Of a stretch of DNA of 64,000 nt, positions 25,201-37,949 are shown piece by piece. The translations under genes were made by a program, and so were the position numbers. The first letter of the stretch is position 1; the number at the start of each line of letters is the position of its first letter. Below the pieces are notes generated by a model. The model searched no databases and was not told the DNA's origin. It saw only the letters and a list, made by a program, of their open reading frames with translations. Origin of the DNA: Apodospora peruviana (Eukaryota > Ascomycota > Sordariomycetes > Sordariales > Lasiosphaeriaceae). The stretch lies in assembly GCA_033439685.1 (NCBI GenBank), contig JAUEDM010000001.1, positions 7,936,001 through 8,000,000 of the forward strand, in the 5' to 3' direction.

Positions 25201-25859
25201 CACAGTGCTCTTCAGCACTCTCCCTCAAGCCATGAAAAATCGCGAGGAAGCCCTGAAGGAGGACTTCCATCTGGACACCTCATCTTACGCTTACGATGAG
25301 GACGATGAGGAATGGCAGGAGGATGAGGCAAACTGGAATGAAGAGGAGGTCGACGAAGAAGAAGGCGGCGATGCCAAGGACGAGAGCACGGCATATCTCG
25401 AATTCCTCAACGAGGAGGTAAGATACCATCAGATTATACTCCATGCCGCTTCCGGCTGAGTTGACACAAGGATTTCATCAGATCCGTAATCTTGCTAACA
25501 CTCACTTGGAACAGGCACAAAAGTTTGGGGCTGCCGATGCCGATTTGTCTGAGGGGGAGCTGGGTGAAGACAGCGTGATGCTCGAGACCCCTCTTGACAA
25601 GCTCGACCCTTACCTTACCTTTAGAGCGTCGTTCCTGAGTATGTGACCAAGGGACTTCAATGACGTTGTTACAGATGCTAACATCTAGACAGAACTGCAA
25701 CAGGAGCAACCGCAATTTTACGCTTCCCTGACATCGCACCTGTCTGCTAATGAACAATCCATCATTACTGGAGTATGCCAGCAAGCAGAGACCACGGCTA
25801 TTCTGGCGCAGCAAGCAGCTGCCCAAGGTGTGGCTCCGGCCCTGAATGGTGCAACTTAG
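22230..25859 (+). CDS. Importin beta-family nuclear transport receptor (Nmd5 / importin-7/8 type)
   Basis: Karyopherin that carries cargo through nuclear pores with Ran-GTP. Six exons: 22230-22319, 22482-22560, 22637-23103, 23183-25417, 25515-25638 and 25693-25859, giving 1,053 residues, the normal length for this subfamily. The N-terminal importin-beta domain begins AIRSCVAATLDADADVRRRA and continues through YLKNRVNRAW. HEAT-type helices fill the middle, for example EFTAQVAPEILKHYLQEIEK and GALRMIGTLAPVIL. Residues about 920-957 are extremely acidic (DEDDEEWQEDEANWNEEE), as in Nmd5 and importins 7/8. The last junction uses acceptor GACAG at 25692, restoring ASFLKLQQEQPQFYASL; the nearer TAG acceptor breaks the frame. 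Intron 1 holds a GACC run. A 329-codon frame on the opposite strand over the 3' end is a shadow. Confident family; orthology to NMD5 likely. Confidence 0.93.
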
Positions 25860-28800
25860 TGGGATCGACTTACCATGGGTCCACTCACCATAATTGGAGC
25901 GACTGGAGCAAGTAAACATCGGATTCACAAACTCCGCTAGTGCAGGAGGAGATGAGATTACTGTCACAACAATACCCCCATTCACCCCTGACTGCCCCTG
26001 TTTTCGGGTTAGCCTTCTCGATTCGCCGAGATTGACCAGGGAACCGGAACTCGAACCGATATCTAAACGTTTACAAGTGTGTACGGAAATACCTAACGCC
26101 AAATATTCGCTGAGAGGCAGAAGCCCCGGGTACCGCCGGGACTGAGATGATGCTGGGGGGCTACAGGTTTTGGCTCGTGGCCAAGATAGGCTAGGGAGGT
26201 ATGTGAGATCAGCGGACGACAGGATAGGGAGGGACAGAGAGGTTGACAGCATGCGAATGCGATTATATTTTCTTGCCCCGTATCCAATACCATTACAAAA
26301 TTCCACACAAGTACCCCAGCGGATATTTAGCATTGAGTTCGAGTAAGGAGAGCGTGAGGACGGTTCGGTCACGGAGGGTGCGGCGTCGTTTCTCGCTTGT
26401 TTGTTTTCTTGTTCCAGCGTCATTGGATAGCGGCTGTTTTTCTACATTGCAGTTCCGCCTCGAGTGATTCTACCCTCCTAGGGTGCACGGTTAGAACTTG
26501 GATCCTCTGTGAGGGAGAGGTCGAAAGACTAGGTAGGCAATGTATGTCTATACGGTTGGTATGCACTTGCCATGCTCATACATTGGGGACTAGATAGGGG
26601 GTGATTGGTGAGCGAGCAAAGCCCATGCTGGACTTTTTCTAAGGAAATTTCCCTTTTAAAAGGGACCACTAGAATTATTTACTGTGGACCTGTCGAAACA
26701 TGTGATTAGGAGTATTTGTTCATTGTGTATGGTTCGTCTCATGGAATTTTCTAAGGATTATGATTGTCACAGACTTGGTTGGTTGTGTTATAAGATCCAA
26801 GCGGCCGCGAATCGTGTATCCGTACCCCCTTCATGCCTCCCCGCCGACATGACATGCCTTATCAGGTTCGATATCTTTTGTAAGTATTATGATGTGTGCG
26901 TGTGTACAAAAGATTATTCGATAAAATGACGGGATGAGTTTGAAGGTTGCTTCCTAGAATCCTCCTTCTTGACTTCGCGTATGTAATGCAGGTGTCTTTT
27001 GGCGATACCGACCAAGCTCTCTGCTGAGATAAATGGTTCTTCCCATCCAGCCAGCAGATAGATCGGGTGTATCAAGTTTTTCTTAGGGTCAAGCAAGCAC
27101 CTTCCACATCCAACCTACCTAGGTAGTTAGTGCCCATCGATCGATGGACTTGATATCGTATCAAAGGATCAAGTTACAGAAAGTTACCCTGTATGATGGG
27201 TAAGTAAAACCTCCCAGGCCAGTACCAGCAAGGAAAAGCTCAAATAAAGGCCTCTGTAGAGGTAGCTGCAAACAACCTACAATAACTGACAGGGGAGGGT
27301 TTATTCGGTTCGCATCAGGGTAGGTTAACCGCTTGCCTCACGTCGACCAAGATCTACAGCTTATACACGAAGCCGTATTAGCTAACGCTGATCGTAAATA
27401 CGTGCAGTACGCACATGACCGGACTATAGTGGGTGACTGGGGTGTGAGTGAATATTGTATCTACCTTGCCTTCGCCATGTATATATACCCCTTGCTGGGG
27501 AATGGAGTGGGACACTCGTTCGTTGGCTCATTCCCGTCTCAGGTACTTCGAGTACAGATACACGCCGCCGTACCGTGTCGTGCTCTCTGGCTGTATTGCA
27601 CTCTTGGAGAAAGAAAGAAGATCGAGTCTGCAAAGATGAATGGCAACATATTGGACAAGTCTAGGGCTACAAACCATGTACCACCTCTTTCATTGATAAG
27701 GAGACGAGGTCGGATTTTCCATCCCTCTCGGATTTTTCGTTTATTCTTGCGACCTCTCTATTTCGTGCCAAGCATATCGACAGGGGCATCAGTTGTGTAG
27801 ATATCAATGTAACTCCGAAAAAGGAAATCATGATATCAGCTGTGTGGATGCATGCATGCCTGCATGCACGTGGAAGACAGACTGATGTGCTTGCAGTGGG
27901 ATGACGTTTTGTCTCGTCTCTCTTCATCACGTATCTAGACTTTTCTCCGGCTACCTAGGAATATATAACCAGTCCCGTGGGTGGGTTGTGTTGCATATGT
28001 TAAAGGTTGGTGGGTGGGTGTCATCGGGGTCTCACGCGCGGGCTATTTTTCTTCCTGTCGATATACAGATATGTAATCTGTAGATCGACAGGTGATGGAT
28101 GAATTGTGTGATTAATCGGAAAGCATCTTACCCAGATACACCTCCCATTTCGATTTCTCTTGTGGGCAACGAAGTTCGGTCCGAAGTACCAAGAGATTGA
28201 ATATTGGAGTATTCTAGAAGTCTACCATCCCATGTTTCCACGTGGAAGGTGAGGTAGGTACTATACTTGGGAATGACGTGACATGTAATGCAGCAGCTCC
28301 TCTGCGCTGTAGGTAAGCTGACTGACTGACCGACGGGCCCTCAACATCGGGCCTCTCTGAAAGAAGACGGAAATGTGGGTGGGTGGTCAGTCGGTTCCAT
28401 CGTGGCTGACAATGAGCATTCCTTTCAAACCGGGAAGCCAACGATTGGTGGGCATTCGGGCATATCGTAAACTCGCCGAAGCAATTGCATTTCTCAAAGT
28501 TCATGGAACAACAGCTAGTAGGTCTAGGTCTAGAAGATCAGTTCCCAGAGCCGAGAGTATCCAAGGCGTGTCGTCCTACTGAGGTAGGTCGGGACGGCTA
28601 TAACAAACAAGCAACAAGTCCTCGGTCAACCATACCATGCGGCGTAAAGGGTTTCTTGTTGTCTTCTAACCCAGAAAATCGTGTCTCCATTGTTGAGATA
28701 GGTACCTACCTATCCATCTATACGCGAGGAGCGGACAGTCAAATGTATGTCAACACAGATATACATCCGTACCGCTTACTGGTATATCTCATGGGGCCTT

Positions 28801-29663
28801 CCTCATTCATGGGCAATGTGACAGATGGACGAAACTGATGGATTCATCACACAACAGACGACGAGTGACGAGCAACGACAATGGTATATCGACAGAAACT
28901 TGCAAGCTGGTATATAAACACAGCTCTCTCTCTCTCTTGTTCTCACACTGCACCCCCTCTCTCTGTGTGTCTGTGTCTTCTTTTCTTTTTCTCTGCTCAT
29001 CCTCAGATAAATACCATCCGGTCTGTTTGTTTGTATTTGACATCATCCCCTGACTGGCTTTGTGTATAGGGAATTGGTTCCCTTTCCTTACAACACAGTT
29101 CTCAGCACCCAAGAAATTCCAATCACCCGAGTGTCCACCCTCAAGCAAGGTTAATAGTAATAAAGTGTGCAATGTGCTGTTTGCTTATAAGAGGAAGAAG
29201 TAACTAGTAGTTTCAATAGGTAGGTAAAGGTAAAGGTGGAGGAGGTAGGGAAGGTAATAATTCGCAGAAGAAAAAAAAAAAAAAACGCAAAAAGCCCGCA
29301 AAACGCCGGTGTATGTGTGGGTGCAAAAACAAACGCAACGCGTGTGAGAAACGATGAATGTGTTTTGAGAAAAAAACAACTTGACGACTCGAAAGACTCC
29401 CCGCCGTTTTACCCGTATGCCTTGCCTTGCTTTCGCCTTACTTGCCAATCAGCCATTCATACCGCGCTTCCCTGACATTTCCCACCACGCCAGCTACCCC
29501 TTCAGGACAAGAAGAGAAAAGGGGAAGATGACCATCCCCTCTTCCTTTTTAAGCAGCCAAGAACCAAAATGAACGAGCAAGAAAACCTACAACCCCCTCC
29601 TCCCCCCCACCCAACTCTTCCAGCTGATGTACTTCTTTCCCTGCGCTATTTCTGGGCTTTAAT
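25860..29663. other. Intergenic region, 3.8 kb
   Basis: The two flanking genes converge on this spacer. No gene is supported. It holds palindromic CCTACCTAGGTAG (27114-27126), a short CT run near 28921-28937, an A run at 29270-29285, and many short T-rich frames. A 155-codon frame at 27333-27800 lacks recognisable character. Confidence 0.55.
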
Positions 29664-32105
29664 TTAATACCCAGCGCTTCCCGGCATGTTGCCGAGCGAA
29701 TGCGTGTTATGAACCTTCAACGGCAGGTGGTTGTGGCAAAACACCTTGCGCTGGTTCCCCCGGTTGAGACACGTTTTCTTGGACGCGTCAATCATCCTGG
29801 TCGGATCCTCGTAGCTCTCGAGCTGGCAGCACTCAATGTTCCTGACCCATCGGTTATTGATCACGTCCGTGATCGAGGCGCGCTTGTCCGGGTCCGGGTT
29901 CAGCATCTGCAGCAGCACGCGACGCAGCGCGGGCGGCTTCACGCAGAAATCAAACGCCTTCATCTTGGGGTAGTCGGCGTCCGTAATGACCATCTCCTCC
30001 GGGCTGCAGTGGGCGTGCTTCTCGTTCCACTTCTCCCAGCCCCTGACCAGCGAGAGGTAGTTCGGATGGGGCTTGCAATTCGGTCTCGCGTCGGCACGCT
30101 CCCACAGCGGCGCGCCGAAAATAAGATTGATCATGACGATGGCCGAGCTCCAGACGTCGAGCGCGCGAGGATCGTAGTCACCCTGCTTGAGGAGGACCTC
30201 GGGCGCGATGTACGGCTCACTTCCGCAGATGCCGGGGGAACACCGCCGCACCTCGGCCATGTGCATGCCGCACTGGCCGCCGGCCTCGCGCAGGCCGGGG
30301 TGGATACCGCAGAAGACCTCCGAGACGCCAAAGTCGGTAATCTTGAGCTTGCTGTCGCTGGTGATGAGCAGGTTTTCCAACTTGATATCCCGGTGCGCGA
30401 TGCCGTTGGTGTGGAGGTAGTTGACGCCTTGTATAAGCTGCTTGAACAAGCAGAGACGGTCCTTTTCCCTGTCGTCCTTTATAAGGTATTTCTTGTTCAC
30501 CAGGCTGTACAGGTCGCCCTCGGAGCAGTACTCCATCACGTGGTTCCACCGGCCGTGGTCGGTGCACAGCCGTATCGTTTCGACGATATTGGGGTGGTGC
30601 AAGCTCTTGGCCACGGTGAACTCGGACTTGATTTTCTTTTCGTATTCCTCCTTCGTTTCACGCGACGACTTGCCGCGGAACTCCTTGACCGCGTAGAGCT
30701 CTTCGGGCGCGCCTTTCCGCGCCATCAAAGTCACTTTCGACGTCGCTCCCTTGCCCAGATGCTTGCCGTGGCGGCCCAACAGCTTGTGCTGATACTCAAA
30801 CTCGGCGAGAAGCTCTACGACGTCTACGGTGAAGTCGTCGGGTAAGCTGAGACTCATGCGTCGCGCCTTTACGCCGGTGCCCGATTCCGCGGGCATGCCC
30901 CAAAATGCCCGCTCCACGGGCACTAAATTATTAGGGTCCTCCGCTGCTGCCGGTTTCTTCTCCTGCTTGGCGGAGTAATCGAAACTGCTCGCCCGACGGC
31001 GATTCGGCCGCTGAGGTCTCGCCGCCTCGCCGTTTCCAATAAAGTTGACGGCGCGAGACCGCAGGCTAAATCCGGTTGAGGCGCGGGCCTTCTTCTTCTC
31101 AAAGAAGGCATCCTGCTCCGGGACCGTCGGCTTGGATGCCTCCTCTTTCGACTTGATGGGCATTTCTAACGGCGAGCCCGGCGATGGCGGCGAACTAGAT
31201 CGGGTAGTAGCCGAGCTCTTGTTCATGGACCACCGACGTGCCGGGGTCTTGCGCTGGTCGGCGAGGTTCATCTCGGACGCTCCACTGTCGGACAGTGCAG
31301 CCTTGTCCGTCTGTGAATTAGTGCGCTTGAATATGCTCGACATTGTGCGCTTGAATGTGGACGTCGAGTTGCGCGTCGAGCGACGCGAGAGAGGGATTGG
31401 TGTAGGTTCCTGGTCGGCTAAGGGAGTTACGGGAACAGTAGACGTGGGCGTGGAGGGGATGGGGGTAGTGGCCGAGGTATTCTTGCGCGGCGGGGTGGCG
31501 GCGGTATTGAGGATGAGGGGCGGCTTTGTGTCAGGCGAGGTGCCAGGACGGGCGGAGAAAGCGGCGGGTGTCTGGTCGGAATCGTGGGCCGCGTCGGGGT
31601 GAATATCCTGATTTGTCAGGGATTGAAAGTCTTGCGACTGGCGACCGCTTATAGGGGTAACGGGTTCGTTGGCGGGTTCGCTTTCCGTCTCCTCGTCGCC
31701 CTCTTCGAGTATCGAACTGGTGAGATCGGTGGGGAATTGCCGAGGCGAGGACGAGAGACTCGATAAGTTGGAGTCGGGGCGAGATGAGGGGTTTTCTGCA
31801 ACAGAAAGAAACGTTGAGTTTAAGGAAACAGATAAGGGGCAAGTAGTAGTCTTGGAAGTGGTTGGGGGAAGTGGCAGCCGTTCATGGCTAAGATTGAAGA
31901 GTGTAAAGATACCTAAAGAAGAGGACTGCGTAGCTGCAGCAGCTAGCACCGAGACTGCCATGGTCGCCTGTGTCGAAATGGGGAGGCCTGAGGAGGAGGT
32001 TCCAGTTCGAGTGGCAGCCGGCTCCACGGTCAGGCTGTCCTGTTCGTCACCTTGGTGGGTAGGCGGCATGTATGGGATGGAATACGTCAGACCTGGTCCG
32101 ACCAT
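29664..32105 (-). CDS. Serine/threonine protein kinase, Hal4/Sat4-Hal5 type
   Basis: Kinase of the fungal HAL/NPR group, which controls cation transporters and nutrient permeases in yeast. The open frame gives 813 residues. Residues 1-430 are Ser/Thr/Pro-rich and probably regulatory, with KRTMSSIFKRTNS-like basic patches. The kinase domain covers about 440-755: Gly loop LGKGATSKV, Lys in YAVKEFRG, catalytic loop HRDIKLENLL (Asp573), DFG at 591-593, and activation segment ending in APE at 634-636. The insert CGMHMAEVRRCSPGICGSEP and the tail after NNRWVRNIECC are typical of Hal4-like kinases. A possible 117-nt intron (31796-31912, GTATCT..TTGCAG) lies in the N-terminal part. It is a multiple of three and stop-free, so spliced (774 residues) and unspliced forms are both possible. 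The start could also be a later ATG near residue 49. A 381-codon frame on the opposite strand is a shadow. Confidence 0.9.
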   Translation of the reverse strand: MVGPGLTYSIPYMPPTHQGDEQDSLTVEPAATRTGTSSSGLPISTQATMAVSVLAAAATQSSSLGIFTLFNLSHERLPLPPTTSKTTTCPLSVSLNSTFLSVAENPSSRPDSNLSSLSSSPRQFPTDLTSSILEEGDEETESEPANEPVTPISGRQSQDFQSLTNQDIHPDAAHDSDQTPAAFSARPGTSPDTKPPLILNTAATPPRKNTSATTPIPSTPTSTVPVTPLADQEPTPIPLSRRSTRNSTSTFKRTMSSIFKRTNSQTDKAALSDSGASEMNLADQRKTPARRWSMNKSSATTRSSSPPSPGSPLEMPIKSKEEASKPTVPEQDAFFEKKKARASTGFSLRSRAVNFIGNGEAARPQRPNRRRASSFDYSAKQEKKPAAAEDPNNLVPVERAFWGMPAESGTGVKARRMSLSLPDDFTVDVVELLAEFEYQHKLLGRHGKHLGKGATSKVTLMARKGAPEELYAVKEFRGKSSRETKEEYEKKIKSEFTVAKSLHHPNIVETIRLCTDHGRWNHVMEYCSEGDLYSLVNKKYLIKDDREKDRLCLFKQLIQGVNYLHTNGIAHRDIKLENLLITSDSKLKITDFGVSEVFCGIHPGLREAGGQCGMHMAEVRRCSPGICGSEPYIAPEVLLKQGDYDPRALDVWSSAIVMINLIFGAPLWERADARPNCKPHPNYLSLVRGWEKWNEKHAHCSPEEMVITDADYPKMKAFDFCVKPPALRRVLLQMLNPDPDKRASITDVINNRWVRNIECCQLESYEDPTRMIDASKKTCLNRGNQRKVFCHNHLPLKVHNTHSLGNMPGSAGY

Positions 32106-35100
32106 TCAGCGCGCTCAGCGATATCCCGTGGTGTGGGAACGAGTTACGAAGAGCGCTGCAGAATGACCAAAGAAACCCAGGAAAGGCTAAAAGGAATAGG
32201 GCAGGCAACTGGAACCCAAGAAACTGGGTTCTGGATTTATCAGTCCGTGTTACCGATCCGGTACCTCTATTCCTTTTCTGACACCAAACTCTTGTTGCTG
32301 CACGCCGCCAGTACCTTACTGCAGGACAACTAAGGAGACAGGAGACAGTATACCACACCACCTTCTTGTCTTGAAGAACCGCTTCTCTCGTGACAATTAG
32401 ATGGGACAGGCCGAATCTGGACTCCTCAGAACGTAGACCCTCGACGACGGCGGCTAGTAGGCTTGTCTTTTGGTTGCTCCGCTGCTTGCTGCTTTGCCGG
32501 TGCTTTGCTGATCAAGCAAAGACACCAGTAGTGTAAAAATGGACCACAAATCCGGGAGCAGTGCGGGCGAGGGAAAAGACGGCTGCCCTTATATGCGAGA
32601 CGTGGTCGTGCGCTGTGCTCCGAAGAATCGTAATCGTTCCCTGCCAAGGCCTGTCTTTCCGTAAGGCGAGACTTGTGTAGCCCTGCTCAGTAACAAGTGG
32701 CGCAGAGGTTGAGGGCACAAAAACGGCCGAGATCTACACAGCGAAATGCCGGTGGGCTCGCGCGGCTCCTTGGCGGTGACTGGAGGAAGACGAGGGTTCC
32801 GAGAGGGAAAGAAAAGGAGAGAAAGGAGAATCCGACGTGTGTCCGGCTCTGGCTTTGCCCATGGGCACGAATGGGTTATAACGACATGATTGACCGTGTG
32901 ACGGAGATCTCTGTGAAAAACTGCCTGTTTTTGTCCGAATTATTGGTTCCTGGCAAGAAAAGAGAGTGGGAGAGAGGAGTTAAGAGAGGCCGGGCAAGAA
33001 GAGTGCACTTGAAGCTGAGGGTCCCCGAGGCTTTTGGGCGATCCCGGGGGGGTAGGCCCTGTTAGTGCAGAAGTGAAAATGTACAGTACCCACGGAAATA
33101 CGGAGCAGTGGAGTGAGGTTTGGTTGCAGATTGCAGCTTGCAGGCTGCAGATTGCAGGGTGGGTGTCCCGTCTGCGCCTGTCGTCTTCACTCTTCTCAAG
33201 TCACTCAGCCTGCCCGCGTTTGTCCTGACCGGGCCTGTGTCGAAGGCGGGGCAGCAAGCGCGGGCAATGTGGCATAGTACTCAGAAAGAGTTGATGGGGA
33301 TCCCAAGTGACCGAGTAACCTCAGTTATACCTCAGACTAGAAGCGAGGCGGTGACAGGCACGCAGGTGAGGTTCGTTGGCATATCCTGAATATGGGTACG
33401 TACCCTAATCCGTACTCTACACAAGTACACCATGGGTTATTATTCGCAGACAAGGGAAATAAGTGACAGGAAACGAGGGGGACGGATGTCAAGGACGGCC
33501 AGTTTGTCCACGCGCGTGTGCAGGATGGTCGGTGTCTGGGTTTGGAAACCGCCTGAATCATGAGAACGCGGGCTGTGGGAACAGCACTCTGTATGTCTGT
33601 AACCCGTACACTGCATTGGATATAATGAGTAAATGTACGGGGTACTCTGTACCCATTCTACTGTACCTCAAGAATCACACCCAGGCGCCAAGGGTCCCAC
33701 CAACGAGATGGAATCGAGTCCATCCCAAAGCAGCCGGCTGCTGCACTTCCAATCGGGAGGCGCAATGATTAGATCAGTCGTATTATTAAAACTTGATGAG
33801 GATCTTGGAAGTGGGCGTGTGAGAAGCGATCGAGAACACAGCAAAAGATGGAGATGTTTACGTATATTCTGGCGGTGTTTTTTGATGTTTGGTTTACGCC
33901 GTGGTACTCAGTTACCGCCCGGCCGGAGGGATAGATAGCTCGAAGGCGGCAGGCAGTTGAGGCAAGTTTGGAAATGGGGGTAGGTTGCAGTCGGTCAGTT
34001 ATGCCATGAAACCATCACCAGAATGCTGCTGCGACCCCGCCATTGGTAATCTCTCCCATCTGAACGCCGAGGTCAGATAGGTCCGTCGGGAGGATGACGG
34101 TTACCATCACTGTGTATGACACGCTGTGTCTCCTTGTCCTCACCCAGGGCAGCTAGACAGACCTGATCCGTACGGTACCAACACATTAGATACGGAGAAG
34201 CACGCGCTGTTAATACTTTTCCACGTTGGTTGGCCTTCGCGAATGGCTTCCACTGTATGGAAAATACAGAACGTTCTTCGTAGCCCTACGCCCGACTTGG
34301 CGATGGTGTCACTCCTGTGTCGGAGCATGTCTTTGGTCTGATCGTGGGCTTTTCCCTCTGGGTGCGTGATTTTCTTCAGTTGAATGAATCAGGAATGGGG
34401 CAGGCTTGATTGACCCTGCAACACACCGCAACGACGACGAGGGGGCAGGCAATTGGATCTGGATGCCCCAAATGGATGAATGCCCCACCCCTACCAGCCG
34501 CCCAGGAGGCGTCAGACAGTAGCCACTTGATTGGCTCATGCGGATACGGATGGCAGCGGAGGCGTCTCGATTCTTTCTAGAAATCGTCAACCGCATTTGC
34601 TTGTATCAAGCAACGACAAAGTTTGTGCCGTAGGTTGTGGCCCGCCATGTCCGCTCCATTCACCTTTGTTGTTTCGCTGTAGATTGCTGATATGCGGAGC
34701 AACCACCTCCTGTTAAACCGCTTTTTCTTGGCCACTATGTGACAATGTTAATCCGTAGACAGGCTCAGGCACCCCAGGTTGTCGCCGTGTCCCCGCCGAG
34801 ACCTGTCTTGGGCCTTTGCCTTCATCGCCAAGAAATCCCCAGGAATTACCAAGAGTGCCCAGAATCTTTCGCAATATCGGACCGTGTCGGCTTCTGAGGT
34901 GGCTGTTGATCACAAGCTTACAGCCGAAGCCCAGCAGCGAGCCAAACGGCAGCACGATATGAACTCTGTGCCTGTTCAAGTGCTTGGCAAGATAGAATCC
35001 CATTATCATCGAATTCGTGGCTTTTTCCTCCCCGTCATGTTCGTCTTCGTCTTGTTCAGCAGCGAGACGGCGAAATTGCAACAGCGAGCTGCCGACTTCC

Positions 35101-36658
35101 GATTTACTGGTGGAGCGCCGCAGCGGGGTCAAAAATGGACTCCTCCCCACAATCCACACATTTCAACGTTTTTTCTGGACATTTGATTGTGAGCCTGTGG
35201 AAAGCGCCAATGACGGTTCGGGTTGATCACCGACCCCGATTTCCAATCTCCAGATCTCCACAAAGACAACTTCGAGTTAGCCACGACAAAGAACCGGGAA
35301 TGTGCAGAAGGGTTTTGATAATAAAGCTGAATTGTCATCCAAAGGATAGAACACGATTGGCACTTTAGGGAATGGGTTTTGTCTCATACCAAGCCATCTT
35401 GGCATCGAAGCAGCAAACAGATCGCAAAGGACCAGGCTCGGTAGATCCCTGCCTAGTAAAACCATCAACGCAGGTCGAACTGCGTCATTGCTGCGAGATG
35501 GCGCAAGGGGGTGGGGATCGTGGCAGGCGTGGTTTATGGGGGATTTCTCTTTTTCCCATTTAATGCTGATTGTTCGATTTGCCATCCGCCAGCTAATAGA
35601 ATTGCTAAGCAGGAATAAGTGTGGATATTGCATCATACGGGGATTCGGTTTAGACTGAGCAATCCTGCGCACAAAAGGGCAGGTGCAACTATAACTGCCC
35701 TGAGCGGTGAGGTAAAGCGGGTATGAGTACGGAATATCGTTGATGAGTAGCTATCGTTGATGGTACGGAATATAGGTGTCATTGGTGAAGTGCCGTAGCC
35801 TCACCAGCCTCTTCGATCCCCTCTCACCAGTGTCAAGAGCAAGCGTCGGTGTCTTGAACCGGGCTGATTGCTGTACACTACATAGACTCTGTCTCTCGCA
35901 TCTGACAGACCGGCAATATGAGTGAAAATGGATAATAACACGCACACACAAACATGGTGTTCACGGTGTTCTTCCCCACCCGTCACTTACAACAACCGCT
36001 CTGCCACACACAACGATCCGTCGACCAGGATTCAACCCTCGGCAGGCATCACCATCATGATTGGTCTAGAACCGCCGGTCAACTGTATCTGTTAAACGCG
36101 AACGATGTGGACCGAGCTTTTTCATCGATATCAAAAAAGAAACACAAAGAAAGGTTGGTCGGTGTGCTGGCGATCTGGTGATGGATGGCGTTCTTGGTAA
36201 TGTAAGGTACTCACGCAGACTCCCGTTGCCAAGAGCTCGGCGTCCGTCATTCTCGACCGTGAGAAAGTCTTGGGTGCGTCGTTCTGTGTAACAACTCGCG
36301 TCCAAATGGCATTCAAATCTCAATCGTACCTGTACATGCGTTCTTGACTGCCTTAAATGTCAATCTACCACCAGGATATCTGTAGAATTTGAAGATATTT
36401 TGTTCAAGGTGTCCGACACACAAGAATATCAGTACGTAACCCAGTGTTATCTATGTATATGGATTACGCCGTACTGCTTACCAAACCCGACTCCGGAAGC
36501 GCCAGAAAAGGCAACCCGGTACATGTAGGCATCACCTCTCACTCCATTGGAAGTCGGAGGTGATACTACCCAGCTACCACCCGAAGGTTTCAAACCCCAA
36601 CATATCGAAAGAGACGCATGGACCGCCGACACACCTTATCTTACTGGTAGGTAGTGTA
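32106..36658. other. Intergenic region, 4.6 kb
   Basis: No gene is supported. The first 600 bases are probably the promoter of the minus-strand kinase. GCAG-rich short repeats occur at 33125-33160. Overlapping frames of 135-148 codons at 34.7-35.2 kb on both strands have no recognisable product. A minus-strand stretch at 36480-36600 reads SPPTSNGVRGDAYMYRVAFS, which is protein-like, but it has no start codon and no convincing partner exon. Confidence 0.5.
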
Positions 36659-36696
36659 CACTACGGAATACAGTTCCTGTAAAGTATTCCGTAGTG
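36659..36696. repeat. Perfect 13-bp inverted repeat (hairpin)
   Basis: CACTACGGAATAC at 36659-36671 is followed after 12 bases by its exact reverse complement at 36684-36696. A further imperfect match extends outward (GTGTA versus GTGCATAC). The stop codon of the 437-codon minus-strand frame falls inside the left arm. Possible roles are a transcript 3'-end structure or a remnant of a small inverted-repeat element; neither is shown. Confidence 0.8.
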
Positions 36697-37907
36697 GTAT
36701 GCACTATTTTTGTTATGCCCCCCACGTTTCGGGCAGCTTGTTTCCGTTTCCCTCTGACTGGTTCGCTTATCGAAGTTATGAAAGCGCAGCATGCGCAAGG
36801 CCCAAACCCATTGGACCTTACGCTTGCTTTTGGGCTGGCCGGACCCGACGACGAGATACGACTTGCATACGGTAAATGCAGACAGACAGCTCGTGACCTT
36901 TTTGTTGCTTGCATGTTTCGGCAGCATTATCGGAGGGCTTACCGGTCTACTGCTTGTATATTTGTTTTTTATTTTTTTGCCTGGCGAGGTCGCCGTCAGA
37001 CGGAGAAGGGAGGGCACGCACGGCCGGAATGGACCGGAGGTGGACAGGCAGGTCGAGAAGGATCGGGGTCCCGCACGGCCGCGCAGCGTGTGCACTGGCC
37101 AACACAAGCGGCGGAGAGCTGGAACAGTCCGGGTGGGTAAACCGTCTTGGCGTTTACGATCTGCCGTGTCTGGGCGGTCATTTGCGCGGACACTTTTGCT
37201 TCTTCTTGTTGCTTGTTTTCGCGTCTCGTCTCGGCTTGAGTCGATATTTGTTTCGAACGTGACTCGATTGATGAGTGAGTGACAATGGCTGAGTGTATGT
37301 ACTGTACGTTGTGAAATTTGTTTTGGCTTAAGTTCCACGACAGCAGTGCCCAGAGTTTGGCTTGGTAAACGGCTACCTTTACCGGCGCGGGGCTGGCTCT
37401 TGATGAACGATCGAAAGACGAACACCTTTGTTTGCGTGCTTCCTGCCTCACTGCAATTATTTCTGGTCTGGTCGTTCGGGTTTGCCCCGCATTCTCTTGG
37501 GATTTTCCCGTGCTCCGACAACCACTGACGGCAGTCACGATCTCGGACTACATAAGGTATGTCTGTTTGTATGAAATAGGTACTTGGTACTTGCCTACGG
37601 TATCTTCCATGACACAGAGTTCTGCTGAACTCGGGAATTGGAACCCGTCCCCACCTCTCCAAACTCGGCACGCGAGCAAGCTGAAGCAGCGAGAGAGACA
37701 CCGCATAGCAAAATACAGGAACGGCACAAACACGGCGGGCATCGGTGAGTGTGGTTGCAGTCTTTCCGGTCTCTGTTACAAAAGCTTTTCTTCCCCCACG
37801 TTGGTGGCCGCCAATAGACTCTGATCCTGTCCGTGCCTCTTTTCCCCATTGAGAGCACTCATTGGAGAGAGCCTCATCCCAAGGGACCAAGAGGCGGTGT
37901 GGGCGGC

Positions 37908-37949
<42 letters not shown>

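Noticed and set aside
25434..26423. 329-codon minus-strand frame over the importin 3' end
   Set aside because: It overlaps importin exons 5 and 6, which are supported by splice sites and family sequence, and shows no protein character.
29700..30845. 381-codon plus-strand frame opposite the kinase
   Set aside because: It mirrors codon bias of the kinase domain on the other strand; the minus strand carries all kinase motifs.
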